Assembly (NCBI GenBank): GCA_917880885.1
Contig: OU862934.1
Span: 30,550,734 to 30,614,733 of the forward strand
DNA from: Limnephilus marmoratus
Lineage: Eukaryota > Arthropoda > Insecta > Trichoptera > Limnephilidae
Length of the DNA stretch: 64,000 nucleotides
Reading direction: 5' to 3'
This document shows positions 54,706 through 64,000 of this stretch, piece by piece. The first letter of the stretch is position 1. Each line of letters starts with the position of its first letter. Position numbers and translations under genes: made by a program. Below the pieces are notes generated by a model. That model made no database searches and had not been told where the DNA came from. It saw only the letters and a program-made list of their open reading frames with translations.

Positions 54706-55108
54706 TTGACGACCTCCGTAGTCCAGTGGGTAAGACTCTTGACTCACAATCCGGAGGTCACGGGTTCGAACCCGGCATGCGCAAATAAATTTTATTTGAT
54801 TAATTTGTGTTTTCACAATTAATTCATTTAAAATAATGTATAGTATATTTGCTGCATGTTCCAGAGTGGAAGATACTATCAGTATCGCCCTGGTGTAAGA
54901 CCACCATTCAGAATTGAAACGTTGCTTGAAAATGGCTTTAGACGTGTTTAGTGACCAGATCTGAATAGCCAGGTACTCTTCCCCACCTCCTTCCCCTCCC
55001 CACTACCTTCAGCCTCACAACATACCCCAATTGGGGATGCCATAGTCTCACTGGCTCCAGACGGGAGCAGTTGAGATTCTTGTGCGGTATTCACTGTAAA
55101 AAAAAAAA
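54706..55108 (+). repeat. SINE S1, complete tRNA-derived copy
   Basis: The tRNA-like head (54711-54784) has an A-box-like tagtccagtgggtaagactc and a B-box ggttcgaaccc within a perfect cgggttcgaacccg arm. It is followed by an aaataaattttatttgatta linker and a body with atgttccagagtggaagata, cgccctggtgtaagaccacc and gaattgaaacgttgcttgaa. The 3' half has cataccccaattggggatgc and ggagcagttgagattcttg, then a 13-base A tail (55096-55108). RNA polymerase III promoter boxes and a poly-A tail define a SINE. Fragments are found throughout the window. Confidence 0.85.
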
Positions 55109-55404
55109 AATATGATTTTGTATAATTTTGCATTATTTAGTATGGCTTCATCTTAACCCTTTCTCAGCCAGAGTCATTTTAAAACTATTAAACCATTTTT
55201 TTTGCGGTTTTTTACAAATAATTAAGTGAATCCTTTCTAGCAATATTGATTTTTTTCATTACATTGGCTGCATTGCGTACACACTTCATATCGTAAACAA
55301 GAATCGTTGATCACACCTTTTGAAAAGCCATGATCCGAGGGAATTGCAGTATTAAAACGGACAAGGTATCTATGTTTTTTTCAAATATTTTTCCATTTTG
55401 ATAA

Positions 55405-55770
55405 AACCATGTATGATCGTGTGAGAAATGTGGAAATCCACAAAAAATGCAAGGCTGATGTAAGCGTAATGAGTAAGATCAAGAAAGGAACGCTCCGATG
55501 GTTTGGGCATGTAGAGCGAATGAGAATGAACGGGGAAAGGAGTGAAGGAGAATATATGACGCAAATGTGAATGGTAGAAGAAGTCGAGGACACGACCAAG
55601 TGAATCAGACACTTGAGTCGGGCCATGTCAAGAATCAGAATAATAGAAGAGAATGTATGAGACGTTGTAATAATGTAAACGAGGCAAGGAATGTGTGCCA
55701 AGACCGGGATGTTTGGCGGTCTCTCCTCTCTGCCTACCCCTGCGGGGAAACAGCGTGATGGTTAGTTAGT
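55405..55770 (+). pseudogene. LINE endonuclease-RT C-terminus
   Basis: Reading across frames gives MYDRVRNVEIHKKCKADVSV, then MSKIKKGTLRWFGHVERM, NGRRSRGHDQVNQTLE and CQDRDVWRSLLSAYPCGETA. At least two frame changes and several stops are present. The C-terminal end is shared with 32040-32165. Confidence 0.7.
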
Positions 55771-56089
55771 TACTTAGTTTATGTACCTTCTTTCATATTA
55801 TAATGAAAATACAACAAAATATTTATTTTTAGCATCCTAAAGTATCGTATCATTTCAAAACGACACTGGTCGTTTGAGGGTATACTATTTGACTATTTTG
55901 TATGACTATTTAATCTGAAAGCATATATTTTTATTATGTGTTATATGTGTTTTCATGAGAAGAACACATCAATAATACTTTCAAGTGATAAGTAGACAAG
56001 ATATTGTCTTTAATTGATGATTTTTTTTTTAATATTCTTCTTAGAAAATGATCCATTTTTATAGTAATACATCATTTACCTCCATCGAT

Positions 56090-56790
56090 ATGCTTGGTGT
56101 AACTCTAAGTGACCAGCTCAGGTACGGGGGCTCCATCGAAACCAGAGTTAAGATAGCCTACTGCTAACCCTGTACAAATCGCAAGTGCACCCCACGGTTA
56201 AATTTGGCAGCCACCTCTGTCTGGAGCTCCAAAATACCTAAAAAAACTCTTGACTCTGTGCAGAAACGGGAGGTCCGTTTGATAGATTCTCCCATCTTAA
56301 CAGACGGACTGCAATCGTTAGAGCACAGGCATCAGGTGGGAATGCTGTCCTTGTTCTACCGGTATTACAATGGAAGATGCTCCGAGGAACTAGCTTCATT
56401 GATCCCCTCGGCATCGGTGCATAGTCAGGAAACACGCCAAACACGTGCCCAACATTTGTACACGGTTGACATTAGTCACATGAGAACGGGTCGTTTCTAT
56501 AACTCGTTCTTGAGTTCAACGGCTCGGCTGTGGAACGATTTGCCGGCTTCTGTGTTTCCTCCTTCCTACAGCATGGCCTCTTCAAGACCAATGTTCATTC
56601 CTTCCTCTCATCAAAAAGACCCTCCACACAGCATCTTAGATGACATGTGCCGAATATAGGTACGTAATAGGCATAAATGTAGCTTGGTAAACGGAGTTCA
56701 GAGGTCACAATTTCAAGCTCAACATGGGTCTCTTCAAGATCTGAGGGAAGTATTTTCTTCAGGGCCTCAATGGAGTTAATGTAAAAAAAA
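56090..56790 (+). pseudogene. Jockey-like LINE C-terminus and 3' end
   Basis: The frame 56204-56659 reads KKTLDSVQKREVRLIDSPIL, TDGLQSLEHRHQVGMLSLFY, NGRCSEELASLIPSA, RFYNSFLSSTARLWNDLPAS and DPPHSILDD. This is the standard C-terminal region of a jockey-like RT. Upstream, cttggtgtaactctaagtgacc fits the LGVTLSD motif in a shifted frame. The 3' tail gggcctcaatggagttaatg and an A run complete the copy. It is a 5'-truncated element. Confidence 0.75.
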
Positions 56791-56949
56791 AAATTACCTC
56801 TCTGAACCACTGTCGTTTTAAAATGACGTTGAATATTTCCTAAACTATCAGTAAAAAAAAAACTGTAAAATCAAATATTTCAAGTACACCTAATCATGTC
56901 ATCTATTTTTTATACCTGTAGGAATTAATTTGGATGAGAAAGGGTTAAC

Positions 56950-57230
56950 GAGACTGGGTGGGAATGTTATCCTTGTTTTACCGGTAATTCAATGGTAGAT
57001 GCTCCGAGGAACTAGCTCCCTAATAATTGTTCTGCTGGAAACACGCCAAACACGTGTCCAACATATGTACAAGGTTGACATTTGACGGGTCATTTCTAAC
57101 ACTCGTTCTTGAGCTCAACAGCTGGGCTGTGGAATGATTTGACGGCCTCTGTGTTTACTCCCTCCTACAACATGGGTCTCTTCTCCAATAGACCCTCCAT
57201 ATAGCATCCACAAAGATGACACTAAAGTTC
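56950..57230 (+). pseudogene. Second jockey-like LINE fragment, deleted
   Basis: The sequence gtgggaatgttatccttgtt, then atggtagatgctccgaggaa, ctcgttcttgagctcaacag and ccctccatatagcatccaca follows 56330-56640 with deletions. It has lost the frame. Confidence 0.6.
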
Positions 57231-57244
57231 ATTTAAAAAAAATC

Positions 57245-57560
57245 AGATTGTGCAATAATCACGCGGTAGAAGTGAAACTAGAAAAGCGCTATATGTCGCT
57301 TTCTTTTCTTTGCCTGTTTATTTTTAAGTGGTTTGAAGATTGGATATTGATTTTACAAAAATAAAAATGTTTATTTTTTATTTTTTTTAGATTTCGTAGG
57401 ATTTGAACCTCCGTTCGCTGGATGTCTATCTGGCCGCTGAGATTTTTTGGGCGCTTTAGGCCGCTACACTAGCCGTGAATTTACCGCATTATATTAGAAT
57501 CAAGGACCCTTCCGTTTCATCCGAATTTCAAATGACACTCGATCTAAAGAAGTTTCAAGG
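57245..57560 (+). repeat. Dispersed repeat family C, with reversed tRNA-like part
   Basis: It starts with gattgtgcaataatcacgcg and contains atatgtcgctttctttt. A reversed tRNA-like segment at 57405-57480 carries the B-box complement ggatttgaacc and an A-box complement cgctacactagcc, and C-like sequence follows. Together with 28313-28860 and 60215-61115 it shows that long C copies carry a tRNA-like head in reverse. Confidence 0.55.
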
Positions 57561-57574
57561 GGAAATGACGAAAA

Positions 57575-57780
57575 AGAAGAAGGGGGAAGTATCTGACTAT
57601 TCAGATCTGGTCACCAAACACGGCTAAAGACATTTCAAGTCACGTTTCACTCAACCTGCTTTTAGGATCGTCCTGGTGAAAGACCACGTCGAAATATTGG
57701 CTTTAGCTATGTTTGGTGACTAGATCTAAATATCCAGGTACTCCCCAACCTTACTCTTTCCTATCTCCCTCCCCTCCTGA
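57575..57780. repeat. Two SINE S1 fragments head to head
   Basis: Positions 57590-57650 are reversed S1 (cagatctggtcaccaaacac) and 57665-57770 are plus S1 (cgtcctggtgaaagaccacg, then tttggtgactagatctaaat). They form an imperfect inverted repeat about 60 bp per arm. Confidence 0.55.
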
Positions 57781-57784
57781 CTCA

Positions 57785-58345
57785 AAAATCATAATGTACA
57801 GTTCACACGCGTTAGAAGTGAAACCTCTAAAAAACTAAAGTAGACAAGAGTGGGGAGACTACGAAGCTCCGCACAAAGAGGAGACCGATTTTACTATCTC
57901 ATTCTCTCGCAGGCTAAATCATATTTTTTTTGTTTTTTACATGAGCTCCACACAGGAGGCCCTGAGGAAAATAATTTCTCTCAGGGTCTATGTCATCTTT
58001 GGGGATGCTGTGTGGAGGGTTTTTTTTAAGGGAAGAAGAGGAAAGTTCTGGGGAGGAAAAGGGTTTAGGGGGTGGGTAGGAATCTGGGATTCAGTATGTC
58101 CTGGTCATCCGCCTCCAAGACCTAGACAAACCTCACCCCATGAACCCGGGCACCCCTGCTACATCACCAAACGTAGCAAACCACTTGGGGTGACCTATGG
58201 CAGAGGTGTTGGTTATCCAATAAAGGTTCCCGGGGCGGCGGTACCCATTCCCGCCTCCCAAACATATAGATGTATGTGTGTGTCTCGTTTTAGTGTCGCT
58301 ATTTTTCGTTTCATCTAGTTTCAAATCACAACGGTGCTAAACACA
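57785..58345 (+). repeat. Repeat C copy split by a LINE-tail/E insertion
   Basis: C sequence occupies 57788-57918 and 58263-58345. The interruption 57919-58262 is the reversed LINE 3' end (ccacacaggaggccctgagg) joined to repeat E (gaaccacttggggtgaccta-type core at about 58181). Similar words (atcatat / aacatat) flank the insertion, but a clean target duplication is uncertain. Confidence 0.6.
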
Positions 58346-58560
58346 CGGTAGAAGTGAAACCTTCAGAAAACTAAAGTAGACAAGAGTGGGGAGGCTACGA
58401 AGCGCCGCAAAAAGACGAGATCGATTAGTCTATCTCCGCAAGCTAAATCTTATAGATGTACGTGTGTGTTTTTGTTTATTTTTTTAATGTCACTATTTTC
58501 CGTTTCATCGAGTTTACAATCATAACGGTGCTAAAGAATTTTTCACTTAAAAATAAAATA
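58346..58560 (+). repeat. Dispersed repeat family C, short copy
   Basis: It contains acacggtagaagtgaaacct, gtggggaggctacgaagcgc, atagatgtacgtgtgtgttt and cataacggtgctaaagaatt. It follows the previous C copy directly and lacks the tRNA-like part. Confidence 0.65.
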
Positions 58561-59146
58561 GGACGACACAACACTAAAAAAATATTGTTTTAGGTTTCTT
58601 GAAATTAATAACGATAAGTTTTAGACGTACCTGCAAGCACCATGAAAACTGCACAAAAATGAGTTGATTAGTTCCAACTAGTTAGGTTTCCTGTCTGAAT
58701 GAATGAGGAATGAGGCAGTATACAGTTTTTCCCGAAGCAACCAATACCCGGAGTTGCCCGGAGCGGGGCGCAGAAAGGAGGTGAGAGAAACTTTCGCAGC
58801 CTTAATTGGTTAAGTTTTCCGGTAATTAGATTGGTCCCGAGTAAATAATGAATTAACCCGAAAGTACATTATTTTCGTGTAGCTTTTGGGACCTGGTTTT
58901 CGCCTGTAAATATTAGATATAACTTTATATAAAAGAACTAGGCTATTTCATTTATTTTTTTGTAACATTTTTTCGAAATCTTCATAGTAAATTCAACGCT
59001 GAGATTTAATTTATAGCAATTGAATTAAAATAACTGTTGAATTCATCAAATACTAGTGCAGAAGCCTGATAAATCACGGGACATTATAGTATTGATTTCA
59101 GGATTTATGAAGCTGAAAGCGTGTATAAATAGCACTTTTGCAATGC
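58561..59146. other. Unassigned DNA
   Basis: No gene, repeat end or structure was found. Confidence 0.4.
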
Positions 59147-59300
59147 CATTCAAAGAAATAAATTGATTCTGCATGTCCTTTCCCGTGCGTCCCCGTACCC
59201 TTCCACCATCCCCGCCATCCCCTCCCTCGTCTCTTCCCTCTCCGCGAACTTCACCTTCCCCCTGCCTTTCCTCCCTGCCCCTAAAATATATGAAATACAG
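59147..59300 (+). repeat. Dispersed repeat family P, short copy
   Basis: The order is atgccattcaaagaaataaa, a pyrimidine core of ccttcc/cccctc words, and cctaaaatatatgaaatac. It mirrors the reverse copy at 50605-50790. Confidence 0.65.
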
Positions 59301-59394
59301 AAGAATACTTAAATTAAGCTGGATGGACAGGGTTACGAATTAAGATGTTATGGTTCGGATGAATAAAAATAAAAAAGTTATTAACACTATAAAA

Positions 59395-59645
59395 ATCCGA
59401 AAACCTTGGGCATGTGATGAGACATCCATAGAAGTATGAGATCTTGCATTTCACAATGCAGGGAAAGATACCTGAAGACGGGGTCCTGGAAGAAGGAGAA
59501 GCTCATGGCTGAAAAACCTAAGACAGTGGTTTGGCCAGTCTACTGTGGATCAGTTCTGAGCCGCAGTAAACAAAGTCCGCATAGCCAACATGATAGCCAA
59601 CGTCCGTTGAACGGACAGGGCACAAGAATAAGAAGAAAAACTTTC
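59395..59645 (+). pseudogene. RTE-type LINE C-terminus
   Basis: Frames read KYEILHFTMQGKIPEDGVLE, WLKNLRQWFGQSTVDQF and NKVRIANMIANVR, the same landmarks as the RTE end at 4060-4247. Stops are present after HVMRHP, at the end of the first block and after VDQF. Confidence 0.65.
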
Positions 59646-59649
59646 ATTA

Positions 59650-60214
59650 ACTTTTAACTTTCATTCAAAAGGTTAAATTTTTTCATTTCACAAATCCTAT
59701 ATACCGTGATTTTCACGGGTCTGCGAAAAAGCCTGACATCGTCACCAAAAATTACATCACACAAATAACATCAAAACACAACGGAACGTTTGTAAACTTC
59801 CACATAAATATTATTGCCTGCGAAGGAATAAGTTTATTTTCTGAAGGAAGAGTTTAGAGAACCTAAAATACAACTTCGTTCAAAAGGCTATGTAAATTAT
59901 TGGGGTAAGTCCGTAAATAAATTAACTTCACGCGTGTAGATGCCCCGGGCGGATCCGGGTAACCTACCACCCCCATCCCAACCCTCCTCTTTGCTTCTCC
60001 CCGGCACCGCAGCAATTCTTCAATATCTTAAAATAGAGGTTATTTCGTACAAATAATATGTAAGCGTGTTTACCCTTGTTACAAATTCATTACAAACAGT
60101 GAAGAGAAAATTCCTAGATTTACGTTCTTTATCTGTCGATCGCAGAAAACTGACGTCGCCACTTTCCGAAATACCATTCGACTCCTAGGAGACAGAACAA
60201 TTATTTTCTTCTAA
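59650..60214. other. Unassigned DNA
   Basis: No gene supported. A GC-richer stretch at 59935-60010 has no recognisable feature. Confidence 0.4.
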
Positions 60215-61115
60215 AAAAAAATCAGAGTGTGCAATTGACACGCGGTGGAAGTGAAACCTTCAGAAAACCAAAGTAGATAAGAGTGGGGAGACTACGAAGC
60301 ATTTTTTTTATCAATATGAAGGATGATTTTTGAAGTACAATTTCTTTACTCACGCTTGACTTGGGGAGTAATCTGGTGAATGTGTTTAGAGAGCGTTACG
60401 AAAAGTGTGATCGTGCGAGGTGAACGGTCGGGCCTTTATGCACGCTTGCCTTGGGAAGTAAGCTGGTGAATGCGTGACGAGAGCGTTATGAAAAGTGTGA
60501 TGGAGCGAGGCGAACGGTCTGGCCTTTACGCACGCTTGACTTGGGGAGTAAGTAGGTGAATGCATGACGAGAGCGTTATGAAAAGTGTGATCGGGCGAGG
60601 CGAACGGAAGTTGAGAAAAAGATATAAGTTAGTGAAGTTTTACTTCAGTCGTGTGGTCTAAGCACATTCGTTTTTTCCATATTTTTGTCGTCGAATTCCA
60701 GTGCACCTTTTCATATACATTTGGTCATCCTATTAGTATTTGTATTTTCTTCTTCGTAGTCGCTAGATGTCGCTTTCTTTTACGTTTTCTTTGCCTGTTC
60801 ATTTTGGGGTGGTACGATGATTGGATATTGATTTTACAAAAACAAAATTTTGGGTTTTTTTTTTATTTTGAAGGATTCGATCCTTGATTCGTTGAATGTC
60901 GGGCAGCTAAGGTTCGTCAGGCGCTTTATACCACTGGACTAAAGGAGACTCGCGACCGAGTACCCGCGCAATAAATAAACATTTTATTGCTACCTCATTC
61001 TTCCGTAAGTTAAATCCTATAAACGAATGTGTTTGTCTTTTTTTAGTGTCGCTTTTTCGTTTCTTCGAGTTTTAAATCACAACGGTGCTAAAGAAATTGT
61101 CACTTTAAAAATCGA
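60215..61115 (+). repeat. Dispersed repeat family C, longest copy
   Basis: It runs from gagtgtgcaattgacacgcg to caacggtgctaaagaaattg. After gaaggatgattttt it is interrupted by about 340 bp including a 90-bp triplicate, then resumes with tttttccatatttttgtcgt and tcgaattccagtgcacctt. A reversed tRNA-like segment lies at 60870-60960 (ggattcgatccttgattcg; ttataccactggactaaagg). Confidence 0.7.
60351..60612 (+). repeat. 90-bp tandem repeat, three units
   Basis: Units starting cacgcttg at 60351, 60441 and 60531 share ggtgaatg, gagagcgtta, gaaaagtgtgatc and gcgaggcgaacgg, at a period of exactly 90 bp. The sequence is absent from other family C copies. Confidence 0.9.
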
Positions 61116-61289
61116 AACCTAAAAAGTTTCATCAATTCCAAGAGAAGTAAGGAAAAATTAGCTTTATTCGGGTACACAAACACGTCCACAATACATTTCT
61201 ATCAGTTTTCCTATCCAGTGTTCAAGAGTATATCTAGTTTCTTATCTACTATATTCCAAAGTAAACCATTTGTTGTTTTGCGAAAGGTT

Positions 61290-61660
61290 TTTTTTACATT
61301 AGCTCCACACAGAAGGCCCTGAGGAACACCATTTCTCTCAGGGCCTATGTCGTCTTTGAGGATGCTGCGCGCATCTTTTAGGGAAAGGAAGGAGAGGAAG
61401 TTCTGAGGGGTGGGTAGGAATCTTGATCTCTGCAGCCGGACTCTCTCGACCCATCGCGTTGCACAGTAGTGGGCGGGATGGATTCATACGCCCGTTACTC
61501 GTGGACACATTGACCTCCTGATTCCTACCCACCTCTAATTTATTCTTCCTTTCCAGAACTTCCTCTCCTTCCTTTCCTTAAAAAGATTCTCCCACAGCAT
61601 CCCAAAAGATGACATACGCTCTGAGGGATTTTTTTCTCAGGTCACCAGTATTTTTTTTTT
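61290..61660. repeat. Two opposed LINE 3' ends
   Basis: Positions 61295-61415 are the reversed tail (ctcagggcctatgtcgtctt, gaggatgctgcgcgc). Positions 61440-61650 are the plus-strand 3' UTR (ggatggattcatacgcccgt, aacttcctctccttcctttc, acagcatcccaaaagatgac). They form an inverted pair. Confidence 0.6.
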
Positions 61661-62060
61661 AACTCCATACAGGAGGCCCTGAGGAAAATAATTTACCTCA
61701 GGGCCTATGTCATCTTTGAAGATGCTGTGTGGAGGGTCTTTTTGAGGAAAGGAAGGGTGAACACGGGTCTTGAAGAGACCCATGTTGTAGGAGGGAGGAA
61801 ACACAGAGGCCGGCAAATCATTCCACAGCCGAGCCGTTGAACTCAAGAACGAGTCATAGAAATAACCTGTTCTCATGTGACTAATGTCAACCGTGTACAA
61901 ATATTGGGTGCGTGTTTGGCGTGTTTCCCGAATATGCACCGGTGCCGAGGGGATCAATGACGCTAGTTCCTCGGAACATCTTCCATTGTAATACCGGTAG
62001 AACAAGGACAGCATTTCCACCTGACGCCTATACTCTAAAGATTGCAGTCCGTCTGTTAAG
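61660..62060 (-). pseudogene. Jockey-like LINE C-terminus, reverse
   Basis: The minus strand reads LTDGLQSLEYRRQVEMLSLF, NGRCSEELASLIPSAP, FYDSFLSSTARLWNDLPASV, FPPSYNMGLFKTRVH and DPPHSIFKDD, ending in the gggcctcctgtatggagtta tail. It is open over about 130 codons, making it the best preserved copy of this LINE's C-terminus here. Homology stops near 62045, where it is 5'-truncated. Confidence 0.8.
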
Positions 62061-62097
62061 TATGGAAATAATGTAAATAAAATAATATAAATAATGT

Positions 62098-63768
62098 AAA
62101 TCTTAAAAACAGTAACTCCACAGGAATTGATCATATCTCGACAAAAATAATCAAACACATTCAAAATTACATCGCATCCCCTCTTAAACACATAATCAAC
62201 TTAAGCTTCAAAACTGGCATTTTTCCTTACTCCCTAAAACAGGCCACATTAATTCCAATCTTTAAAGCGGGAGACAAATTATTTGTAAATAACTACCGAC
62301 CGATATCCTTACTAAGCATAATATCTAAAGTTGTAGAAAAAGTGGTGAAAAATAGACTCTGTAAGTTTCTCGAAGATAACAAAATATTATCTGACAATCA
62401 ATACGGCTTTCGCAAAGGTAGAAGTACTTCAGATGCAATAGCCGCCCTCACAAAGATCGTTTCCTATAATCTTGACATTGGTCGCAAACCCCTTGCTGTT
62501 TTTCTCGATCTTGCAAAAGCATTTGATACGGTCTCACATCCATTACTGCTAAAAAAACTGCAGCAAATTGGAATAACTGAAGTAGCCTACACATGGTTTG
62601 AAAACTATCTATCAAACCGAACACAACAAACTCTCATCCAATCTGACAAAATACATATAAGCAATAAACAATCTGTGTCCTGTGGTGTACCCCAAGGTAG
62701 CATACTAGGACCAATTTTATTTCTTATATACATCAACTCACTATGTGCCATGAATATTGGTGGAAAAATATTATCATTTGCTGATGACACGGTCTTAATA
62801 TTCGAAGATGAAACTTGGCAATCAGTTATTAGCTTGTCTCAACACAGGTATACCCTAGTGAGACAGGCATCGAATAATGTAATGTAAACATACCTTATAT
62901 AGATAAATAAATAAATAAATTAACAAAACTTATAATGCTCTAATAAAAGTAAAGCATTGGCTTGACAAAAAACCTCCTCACACTTAACATCGACAAAACA
63001 CAATATAATATGACATTTTCCATACGCAAATACAATATACCCAACAACTGCCCTAAACCAATCATCCACCCGTGTCCACTCAATTTAGACAATCCGGAAA
63101 CCACATCTAATATTAATTGTACGTGTTCGACCCTCAAATCATCAAAAGTAGTTAAATATTTGGGAATAATCATAGACAACCAACTACGTTGGGAAGCTCA
63201 CATCGGTGATACATTAAAAAAACTTCGTAAACTCTGCCATATATTCGGCTCCCTTAGGTCTATCTTAGATTTACAGACTCTAAGAAGCGTATACTTTGCC
63301 CTTTTCCAATCCATAGCAACATACGCTATAGTGGGATAGGGTGGTTGTGCTGAATCCATCATTAGACCAATTATTTTAGTTCAAAAACTAATTCTGAGAA
63401 TTATATTTAAATGTCAACCTACCCATCCGTCAAATGAACTCTTTGCTAAAATCAGGGTCTTAGATATTCGACAGCTATTTACTAAAACAAGCATTTGTTA
63501 TATACGAAAAAATAATCTACTAATCGCTCCACAACATCAAGCACACACCCGCTTTTCATCAAACCTGGATTGCGTGATCCCAAAAACTAACACCTCATTC
63601 GCTCAACGACAATTCTGGTTCATCGCTCCTAAAATATATAATGCTGTGAGTACTGACATAAAGTCAAGTAATTCTAATTCTCTTTTTATAACACGTGTAC
63701 AACATTGGATTTTTGAAAGGGGACGAACGTACTTTAAAGAATTCATGAGTTCTAACACTACATTTTAA
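62098..63768 (+). pseudogene. CR1/jockey-like LINE reverse transcriptase
   Basis: From 62098 an open frame gives the RT domain: TGIDHISTKIIK, NYRPISLLSIISKVVEKVV, QYGFRKGRSTSDAIAALTKI, AVFLDLAKAFDTVSH, SCGVPQGSILGPILFLIYIN and LSFADDTVLI, with FADD at about 62777-62788. At about 62849 a short foreign segment interrupts it. The protein resumes at about 62945 (VKHWLDKNLLTLNIDKTQYN), with KYLGIIIDNQLRW, LRSVYFALFQSIATYAIVG, a TAG at 63337-63339, and a C-terminus to TAA at 63766-63768. The endonuclease is missing, so it is 5'-truncated. The catalytic palm is intact in sequence, but the copy is interrupted. Confidence 0.85.
62849..62945 (+). mobile_element. Short retroelement tail inserted in the LINE
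   Basis: About 97 bp (gtataccctagtgagacagg, cgaataatgtaatgtaaaca, then an aaataaataaat run) breaks the RT frame after LSQHR. The pattern is that of a severely 5'-truncated LINE 3' end with a (TAAA)n tail. Confidence 0.55.
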
Positions 63769-64000
63769 TTATTAATTTTTGCATTTCAAAATTTTAATTT
63801 CCATTTTTATTTCTATTTTTCTTTAAAATGTTGTTATTTTTTTTTTCTCTTAGTTTTTCAATTTTATTTATGTTTTTAATTTTGATTTATATTCTTATAT
63901 GTTTTAATTTATATAGATCACTTGAGTTTTTAACATTTAATTTTTATTATTAATTTTTGTATTTCAAAATTTTAATTTGAATTTTCATTTTTATTTCTAC
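63769..64000. other. AT-rich 3' flank of the LINE
   Basis: Two partial copies of a ttattaatttttg..catttcaaaattttaattt-like segment occur (63769-63810 and 63948-63990). This is probably the LINE's 3' UTR running off the window. Confidence 0.45.

Larger units (their letters stand above)
55157..56944. mobile_element. TTAA-flanked element carrying LINE fragments
   Basis: TTAA at 55153-55156 is followed by ccctttctcagcca. The right end, inverted, is ccctttctcatcca, followed by TTAA at 56945-56948. This fits a piggyBac-like non-autonomous element of 1788 bp. Words with cattttaaaac and aaaacgac..ggtcgtttg recur near both ends. Two LINE relics (55405-55770 and 56090-56790) account for much of the interior and probably inserted later. 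With only 13 of 14 matching terminal bases, chance cannot be excluded. Confidence 0.5.

Overview
This window looks like repeat-dense, AT-rich arthropod (probably insect) chromosomal DNA. The evidence is an R1-clade and several RTE/jockey/CR1-like non-LTR retrotransposons, mariner/Tc1, piggyBac-like (TTAA), hAT-like and Mutator-like elements, tRNA-derived SINEs, and interstitial arrays of TTAGG, the common insect telomere unit. There are no bacterial features. I found no conserved host housekeeping gene. Nearly every protein-like signal is a broken or truncated mobile element, and most short open frames are chance frames in repeats.

The standout is at 32734-35843 (+). Six exons can be joined through five canonical GT-AG introns into one uninterrupted 689-codon frame. 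The large last exon encodes an arthropod Mutator-like transposase domain. It is followed by only the first residues of what looks like a YqaJ/lambda-exonuclease-type nuclease, after which the frame stops. A few bases later a diverged, inverted copy of the gene's own mid-region begins (35858-36220), so the locus is a tail-to-tail inverted pair. A short element at 48996-49379 has 33-bp inverted termini and a 9-bp target duplication, as expected of a Mutator-superfamily non-autonomous element.

Layout. 1-6.4 kb: an RTE copy interrupted by a 5'-truncated R1 element with a 13-bp target duplication, then other LINE fragments. 6.4-13.7 kb: dispersed repeats, a 1.3-kb minisatellite and jockey-like LINE pieces. 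14.7-19 kb: a TA-flanked inverted-terminal element and nested TTAA-flanked elements. 19.4-22 kb: SINE and LINE pieces plus a 530-bp palindrome built of a minisatellite with a TTAGG array in its loop. 23.6-30.2 kb: a deleted mariner, a solo LTR, fold-back repeats and a second TTAGG-bearing inverted-repeat element. 30-32.5 kb: SINE/LINE debris. 32.7-36.2 kb: the Mutator-like gene and its inverted partner. 37-43.3 kb: a hAT-like element with an 8-bp target duplication and a near-full-length RTE LINE (about 3 kb) with a 13-bp duplication. 44-50 kb: more LINE, fold-back, Tc1-type and Mutator-like pieces. 50-62 kb: dense copies of a repeat with an internal tRNA-like segment, a SINE, and 3' ends of a jockey-like LINE. 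62-64 kb: a CR1/jockey-like LINE with a readable reverse transcriptase.

Nested insertions with intact target duplications give a relative chronology: R1 after RTE, a short LINE tail after the repeat it sits in, one TTAA element after another. All family assignments come from reading motifs by eye; no database search was possible.
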